The notes beneath the pieces were generated by a model, which saw only the letters and a list, made by a program, of their open reading frames with translations, did no database searches and was not told the origin of the DNA. Source: an uncultured Prevotellaceae bacterium (GTDB lineage: Bacteria > Bacteroidota > Bacteroidia > Bacteroidales > Bacteroidaceae). Taken from it: DNA of 6,455 nucleotides. Location of the stretch: positions 1 to 6,455 of the forward strand of contig OMTC01000312.1 in assembly GCA_900313845.1 (NCBI GenBank), read 5' to 3'. Shown piece by piece: positions 1-3,616 of the stretch. Every line of letters starts with the position of its first letter. The first letter of the stretch is position 1. A program made the translations under genes and the position numbers.

Positions 1-32
1 CGACCTCCACAAAACTAAAAACACTGACATAA

Positions 33-69
33 AATAACTATTCATTTCTTAGTTATTACTTCTTAAGAA
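33..69. promoter_or_regulatory. AT-rich inverted repeat and palindrome upstream of the GH43 gene
   Basis: AATAACTA (33-40) and TAGTTATT (50-57) are perfect 8-bp inverted arms around a 9-base spacer. A separate 10-bp palindrome, TTCTTAAGAA, follows at 60-69, only 26 bases before the GH43 start codon. The position suits an operator or a 5' leader structure. The arms are very AT-rich and no T-tract follows, so a strong intrinsic terminator for an upstream gene is less likely. No convincing TAnnTTTG promoter element was found in 1-95. The symmetry is read directly from the sequence; any function is inferred. Confidence 0.35.
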
Positions 70-95
70 TCAAAAAAACTAACTCCCATACTAAC

Positions 96-2063
96 ATGAA
101 ACATCAACTCATTCTCACAACCCTCTTGGCAGCCTCTTTCGCTCTGCCAACCCATGCTCAAAACACAGAGCCAAAAGTAGCCTATCTCTTCACCTACTTC
201 ACAGGCAACGCTCCTGAGCAAGAGCAAATCTGCTACGCTCTCAGCGACGATGGCTACAACTACACTCCTCTCAACTATGGTGCTCCCGTCATCAAGAGCG
301 ACACCATTGCCCTCACTGGCTGCGTGCGCGACCCTCATATCCTTCGTGGAGAAGACGGAAAGACCTTCTACATGGTGGTGACAGATATGAAATCCAGCCT
401 CGGATGGAGTTCCAATCGTGGCATGGTCCTCATGAAATCAACCGACCTCATCCATTGGACCCACTCCACCGTCCATTTCCCTACCAAGTACCCAAAGACT
501 TGGCGCAATGTCATCCGAGTGTGGGCTCCTGAAACCATCTACGACCATCAGGCTAAGCGCTACATGGTGTTCTACTCCCTCCGCACAGACGACCCTAAAT
601 CCTTCGACCGCATATACTATTCCTACGTGAACGACGACTTCACCGACCTCATCGGTGAGCCACAGTACCTCTTCGATAATGGTGCTGCCACCATCGACGG
701 CGACATCGTCTTCAATCCTGCCGACCAGCTCTACCACCTTTTCTATAAGAGTGAATCGGGTCGAGGCATCTACCAAGCAACAGCCAAGCAACTCACTGCC
801 GAGCGAGGACAGCGCAATGGAAGTCAGTGGACCAAGATTGATGGACATGTGGACCAAACGAATGAAGCAGTGGAAGGCGTAGGCGTTTGCCAAACCATCG
901 ACGGAAGCTCATGGATTGTCATGTACGACTGCTACGGCAACGGACACTATCAGTTCTGCAAGAGCCCCGACCTCAAGACTTTCCAAGTGGTGCAGAACAC
1001 CAAGACGGAAGGCATGTTCACCCCTCGTCACGGCACCATCATCCCTATCACTCAGGCAGAGAAAGACCGTTTGCTCAAGGAATATGGCAATTACAAGCAG
1101 CCTATCCTCCCAGGTTTCCATGCAGACCCAGAGGTGCTCTATTCCCACCTAACCAAGAAATACTACATCTACTCTACCACCGACGGCTATCCTGGCTGGG
1201 GTGGATATAAGTTCAACGTATTCTCCTCCTCCGACCTCATCAACTGGAAGGACGAAGGCACCATGCTCGACGTGAAGAGCGACCAAGTGGCATGGGCACG
1301 AGGCAATGCTTGGGCGCCAGCCATTGAGGAAGTGAAGCAGAAGAACGGTTCCTACAAATACTACTTCTATTTCAGTGCCGATGCAGGCAGACGCAAGGAA
1401 ATCGGCGTTGCTATTGCCGACAATCCTGTGGGTCCATTTGTAGATTTCGGCAAACCAATCATCAGCGACCTTCCTGAAGGTGTGCGTGGAGGACAGCAAA
1501 TCGATGTGGATGTATTCACAGACCCTAAGTCGGGCAAGCACTACATCTATTGGGGCAACGGTTACATGGCAGGAGCAGAACTGAATGTCGACATGACGAG
1601 CCTCAAGCCAGGCACTACCGTAGTGCTCACACCAAAGGGCGGTACACTCCAAACTTACGCTTATCGTGAGGCTCCATACGTGTTCTATCGCAAGGGAACA
1701 TACTATTTCCTTTGGTCGGTAGATGACACTGGCAGTCCTAACTACCACGTTTGCTACGGAACCTCTAAATCTCCACTCGGACCAATCGAAGTGGCAAAGG
1801 AGCCTATCATCCTTCAGCAAGTGCCAGAAAACAAAATCTACGGCACTGCCCACAACTCCATCCTTCAGATTCCAGGCAAGGACGAGTGGTACATCGTCTA
1901 TCACCGCATCAACAAGAACTACATCGAGCGTTCCATGAGTCCTGGCACCCATCGTGAAGTCTGCATCGACAAACTCACCTTCGCCAAGGATGGCACCATC
2001 ATCCCTGTCATTCCTACCCTCGACGGACCAGCACCGCTGAAAGTGAAAGGAAAGAAGAAATGA
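96..2063 (+). CDS. Secreted tandem-domain family 43 glycoside hydrolase (arabinosidase/xylosidase type)
   Basis: This is a 655-residue exported protein with two consecutive GH43 five-bladed propeller domains. Residues 1-21 form a signal peptide (MKH, a hydrophobic core, then THA before Gln22), so it should reach the periplasm or cell surface. Domain 1 (about 27-330) carries the expected triad: base Asp79 in VRDPHIL, Asp201 in TIDGDIVF and acid Glu260 in VEGVGV. Domain 2 (about 336-650) carries Asp344 in FHADPEV, Asp470 in QQIDVDVF and Glu525 in YREAPYVF, plus His586 in GTAHNSI, a usual metal-site position in the family. GH43 enzymes act with inversion on arabinans, arabinoxylans or related glycans; the neighbouring pectate lyase favours pectic arabinan side chains, but substrate and subfamily cannot be fixed by eye. 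The protein ends KVKGKKK, with no T9SS sorting domain. No Shine-Dalgarno precedes the start, which is chosen because it begins the signal peptide. The stop overlaps the next gene. Confidence 0.93.
   Translation: MKHQLILTTLLAASFALPTHAQNTEPKVAYLFTYFTGNAPEQEQICYALSDDGYNYTPLNYGAPVIKSDTIALTGCVRDPHILRGEDGKTFYMVVTDMKSSLGWSSNRGMVLMKSTDLIHWTHSTVHFPTKYPKTWRNVIRVWAPETIYDHQAKRYMVFYSLRTDDPKSFDRIYYSYVNDDFTDLIGEPQYLFDNGAATIDGDIVFNPADQLYHLFYKSESGRGIYQATAKQLTAERGQRNGSQWTKIDGHVDQTNEAVEGVGVCQTIDGSSWIVMYDCYGNGHYQFCKSPDLKTFQVVQNTKTEGMFTPRHGTIIPITQAEKDRLLKEYGNYKQPILPGFHADPEVLYSHLTKKYYIYSTTDGYPGWGGYKFNVFSSSDLINWKDEGTMLDVKSDQVAWARGNAWAPAIEEVKQKNGSYKYYFYFSADAGRRKEIGVAIADNPVGPFVDFGKPIISDLPEGVRGGQQIDVDVFTDPKSGKHYIYWGNGYMAGAELNVDMTSLKPGTTVVLTPKGGTLQTYAYREAPYVFYRKGTYYFLWSVDDTGSPNYHVCYGTSKSPLGPIEVAKEPIILQQVPENKIYGTAHNSILQIPGKDEWYIVYHRINKNYIERSMSPGTHREVCIDKLTFAKDGTIIPVIPTLDGPAPLKVKGKKK
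2046..2063 (+). promoter_or_regulatory. Ribosome binding site and ATGA stop/start overlap
   Basis: A purine-rich AAAGGAAAG (2046-2054) lies 5-13 bases before the ATG at 2060. This is a better Shine-Dalgarno match than at the other starts in the window. The ATG shares bases with the TGA that ends the GH43 gene (ATGA, 2060-2063), an arrangement associated with translational coupling. It supports 2060 as the real start of the phosphatase gene even though the next 55 or so codons look like inserted repeat DNA. Confidence 0.55.
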
Positions 2064-2872
2064 AGAAAGCCCTCTCCAAACCTCCCCGATGGGAGGAGAA
2101 AAATGAAGAATGTAGAATGAAAAATGAAAAATGCCATCCGGACGGCAACTCTTCACTTTTCACTTCTCACTCTTCACTTTTCACTTCTCACTCTTCACTT
2201 TCTTCCCTCCCCCTCGGGGGAGCTGGAGGGGGGCTTCCCTCCCTTATCTTCGACCTCGATGGTACCCTCCTTGATACCCTCGACGACTTATGGGCAAGCG
2301 TAAATCATGCGCTTGCCTCTTTTTCTTTACCTCTACGAAGCAGAACCGAAGTGCGCCAGTTCCTCGGCAACGGTGCAAAGGTACTCATCCACAAGTCCCT
2401 ACCCGAAGATAGCGACAAGACATTGGAAGAGCAAGTCCTCTCCACTTTCCGTCAACACTATCTTCTGCATAGCCTCGACCAGACGCATCCCTACGAAGGC
2501 ATCATCCCTCTCCTTCAGCAGTGCAAAGCTCTCGGACTGAAAACCGCCATCGTAAGCAACAAACCCCATGCAGCGGTGCAGGAGCTCCATCAGCATTTCT
2601 TCCCAACCCTTATCGACCTTGCCATCGGAGAGCAGCAACCCAATATCCGAAGGAAGCCGAATCCCGACATGGTGCTGAAGGCGATGGAACAACTGGAAGT
2701 TTCTCCCGATTCATGTATCTACATAGGCGATAGCGAAGTAGATATAGAAACTGCCCAGAACGCCCATATCCCTTGCATTGCAGTGTCTTGGGGTTTCCGC
2801 GATAAGTCTTTTCTCCAGTCCTTCTCCGTTCCCATCATCGATTCTCCAAAAGAAATCTGGCAATATATCTAA
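2060..2872 (+). CDS. HAD-superfamily phosphatase, phosphoglycolate phosphatase-like, with repeat-derived N-terminal extension
   Basis: This is a cytoplasmic HAD phosphatase of subfamily IA. All four motifs are present: DLDGT with nucleophile Asp65 and Asp67; Ser166 in IVSNK; Lys199 in RKPNPD; and GDSEVD with Asp224 and Asp228. Residues about 75-145 would form the helical C1 cap. Together these match the Gph/phosphoglycolate phosphatase group, although sugar-phosphate or nucleotide phosphatases of the same fold are possible. The catalytic part (about 59-270, near 210 residues) is full length for the family, which normally puts DLDGT within the first ~12 residues. Here about 58 extra residues precede it, including a SSLFTSH heptad repeat and PLGGAGGG, encoded by a palindromic repeat element. 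No in-frame ATG, GTG or TTG lies between the element and DLDGT, so translation must enter from 2060 or 2117. The gene overlaps the GH43 stop by four bases and is probably cotranscribed with it. Confidence 0.88.
   Translation: MKKALSKPPRWEEKNEECRMKNEKCHPDGNSSLFTSHSSLFTSHSSLSSLPLGGAGGGLPSLIFDLDGTLLDTLDDLWASVNHALASFSLPLRSRTEVRQFLGNGAKVLIHKSLPEDSDKTLEEQVLSTFRQHYLLHSLDQTHPYEGIIPLLQQCKALGLKTAIVSNKPHAAVQELHQHFFPTLIDLAIGEQQPNIRRKPNPDMVLKAMEQLEVSPDSCIYIGDSEVDIETAQNAHIPCIAVSWGFRDKSFLQSFSVPIIDSPKEIWQYI
2067..2236. repeat. Imperfect palindromic repeat element translated inside the HAD gene
   Basis: This ~170-bp segment has matching inverted ends: AAGCCC at 2067-2072 and GGGCTT at 2231-2236. Next inward, each arm has a GC-rich hairpin: CCTCCC-CGAT-GGGAGG (2081-2096) on the left and CTCCCC-CTCG-GGGGAG (2207-2222) on the right. 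Inside these, a purine-rich GAATGAAAAATG-like stretch on the left (2101-2132) faces its approximate complement, pyrimidine-rich CTTCACTTTTCACTTCTC repeats, on the right (2148-2201). The centre is a near-palindrome, GCCATCCGGACGGC (2133-2146). It resembles the small non-coding dispersed repeats of bacterial intergenic DNA. It contains no transposase and no clear target-site duplication. It begins just after the codons for Met-Lys-Lys and stays open in the HAD frame. Confidence 0.7.
2148..2201 (+). repeat. 21-bp direct repeat, 2.6 copies, in frame
   Basis: Two identical 21-bp units (2148-2168 and 2169-2189) starting ACTCTTCACTTTTCACTT are followed by a 12-base partial copy (2190-2201). The period is a multiple of three, so it encodes the seven-residue unit SSLFTSH twice and then SSL in the HAD protein. 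It lies in the right arm of the larger palindrome and probably arose by slippage or unequal exchange there. Confidence 0.85.
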
Positions 2873-2908
2873 GTTGTTGAAATACAAAAAAGTAGCATCA
2901 CCATAGTT

Positions 2909-3023
2909 GTGACGGTGCAGCGTAAAAGTCGTGATGGTGCAGCGAATGAGTCGTGATGGTGCAGCGAATGAGTCGTGATGGTGCAGCGAATGAGTCGTGA
3001 CGGTGCAGCGAATAAGTCGTGGT
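2909..3023. repeat. 22-bp tandem repeat array, five copies plus a fragment
   Basis: Five exact-period units start at 2909, 2931, 2953, 2975 and 2997, with a degenerate fragment from 3019. The three middle copies are identical and begin GTGATGGTGCAGCGAATG. The two outer copies share GTGACGG instead of GTGATGG and also differ near their ends (TAAAAGTC in the first, AATAAGTC in the fifth). The period is not a multiple of three, and the + strand reading contains TGA codons, so it is not a protein repeat on that strand. It lies between the HAD stop and the pectate lyase promoter. It could be a set of protein binding sites, a 3' UTR structure or simple minisatellite DNA; the sequence does not decide. 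Confidence 0.95.
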
Positions 3024-3043
3024 GTGTTTTAGTAAATTATCAA

Positions 3044-3071
3044 GAGGAAAAGGGGATTTTCTCGTTTTTTT
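3044..3071 (+). terminator. Possible intrinsic terminator after the GH43-HAD unit
   Basis: GAG-G-AAAA (3044-3051) can pair with TTTTCTC (3057-3063) around a GGGGA loop, with one bulged G, and is followed by G and seven T residues (3065-3071). The stem is short and A:T-rich, so the call is tentative. If real, it ends transcripts from the GH43-HAD pair after they have passed through the 22-bp array and directly before the next promoter element. Confidence 0.4.
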
Positions 3072-3075
3072 ACAT

Positions 3076-3083
3076 TAAATTTG
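3076..3083 (+). promoter_or_regulatory. Bacteroidetes-type -7 promoter element for the pectate lyase gene
   Basis: TAAATTTG matches the Bacteroidetes primary sigma factor -7 consensus TAnnTTTG exactly. The upstream -33 element (consensus TTTG) is not well matched: only T-rich sequence such as TTTT at 3057-3060 is present, with shorter spacing than usual. Transcription would start near 3090, giving a leader of about 30 bases that ends at the ATG at 3119 and has no Shine-Dalgarno, as is common in this phylum. Confidence 0.6.
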
Positions 3084-3118
3084 CAACGATTCAACCATTA
3101 ACTACATAAACTATCAAT

Positions 3119-3616
3119 ATGAAAACTGTTTTTGAAATGGAAAAACGCCTCCTTCTCTGTCTTCTGTTGCTGATAGGCCTCGGAACGAATGCTGTGGCGC
3201 AGACGCAGCAGACAGTTACTGTGAATGGACAGACAGTAGAGAAGACAGTCGTACAAATCACATTCGACAAGGACCAAGTGGTGCTGCATTTCAGCGACGG
3301 GCTTACCCAAACAGCCGACATGGACGATGTGTCTATCGCCTTCAGTCCGTCGGACGCTGAAAGCATCAGTTCTCTTCAAAGCAATGCGTTCACCTTCCAC
3401 GGAGTTGTGAACGGGCAACTCACCATCGGAAATTTGCAGGGAGGAACGCATCTCACTATCTTCAACGCAAACGGACAGCGCATGATGTCTGCCCAAAGCA
3501 CTGGCGGAACTACCACACTTCAAGTATCGCAGCTCCCTGCGGGAACATACATCCTGAAGGCAGGCTCTCAATTTGTTAAATTTCAGAAAACAGAAAACCA
3601 AATAGATAGAACCATC
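3119..3616 (+). other. 5' segment: probable former separate gene for a small T9SS-sorted protein
   Basis: The first 166 codons of the long frame read as a complete small exported protein. A signal peptide (MEKRLLLCLLLLIG from Met7, cleavage after AVA at residue 27) is followed by a short β-rich stretch (VTVNGQTV to VSIAF, about 32-75). The last part is a T9SS type A sorting-domain-like module (about 98-157), with HLTIFNANGQRMMSAQ, LQVSQLPAGTYILKA and the terminal VKFQK. Such domains normally sit at the extreme C-terminus, so VKFQK at 153-157 looks like an ancestral end. What follows (TENQIDRTI) reads like an untranslated spacer before the ATG at 3617. No stop occurs in this frame, so it is either a recent stop loss, a sequence error or a true fusion. 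Confidence 0.65.

Noticed and set aside
1149..2156. Long minus-strand open frame (335 codons) opposite the GH43 gene
   Set aside because: It lies antisense to a strongly supported GH43 coding region, matches no recognisable family and is explained by the codon bias of the + strand gene.
2067..2236. Intrinsic terminator between the GH43 and HAD genes
   Set aside because: The GC-rich hairpins are not followed by a T-tract, and the region must be transcribed and translated to make the HAD protein because no start codon lies downstream of it.
2895..2918. Terminator hairpin just after the HAD stop codon
   Set aside because: GCA-TCAC can pair with GTGA-TGC only across a bulge, the stem is weak, and the 22-bp repeats rather than a T-run follow.
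2909..3023. CRISPR array
   Set aside because: The 22-bp units are directly adjacent with no unique spacers and there are no cas genes.
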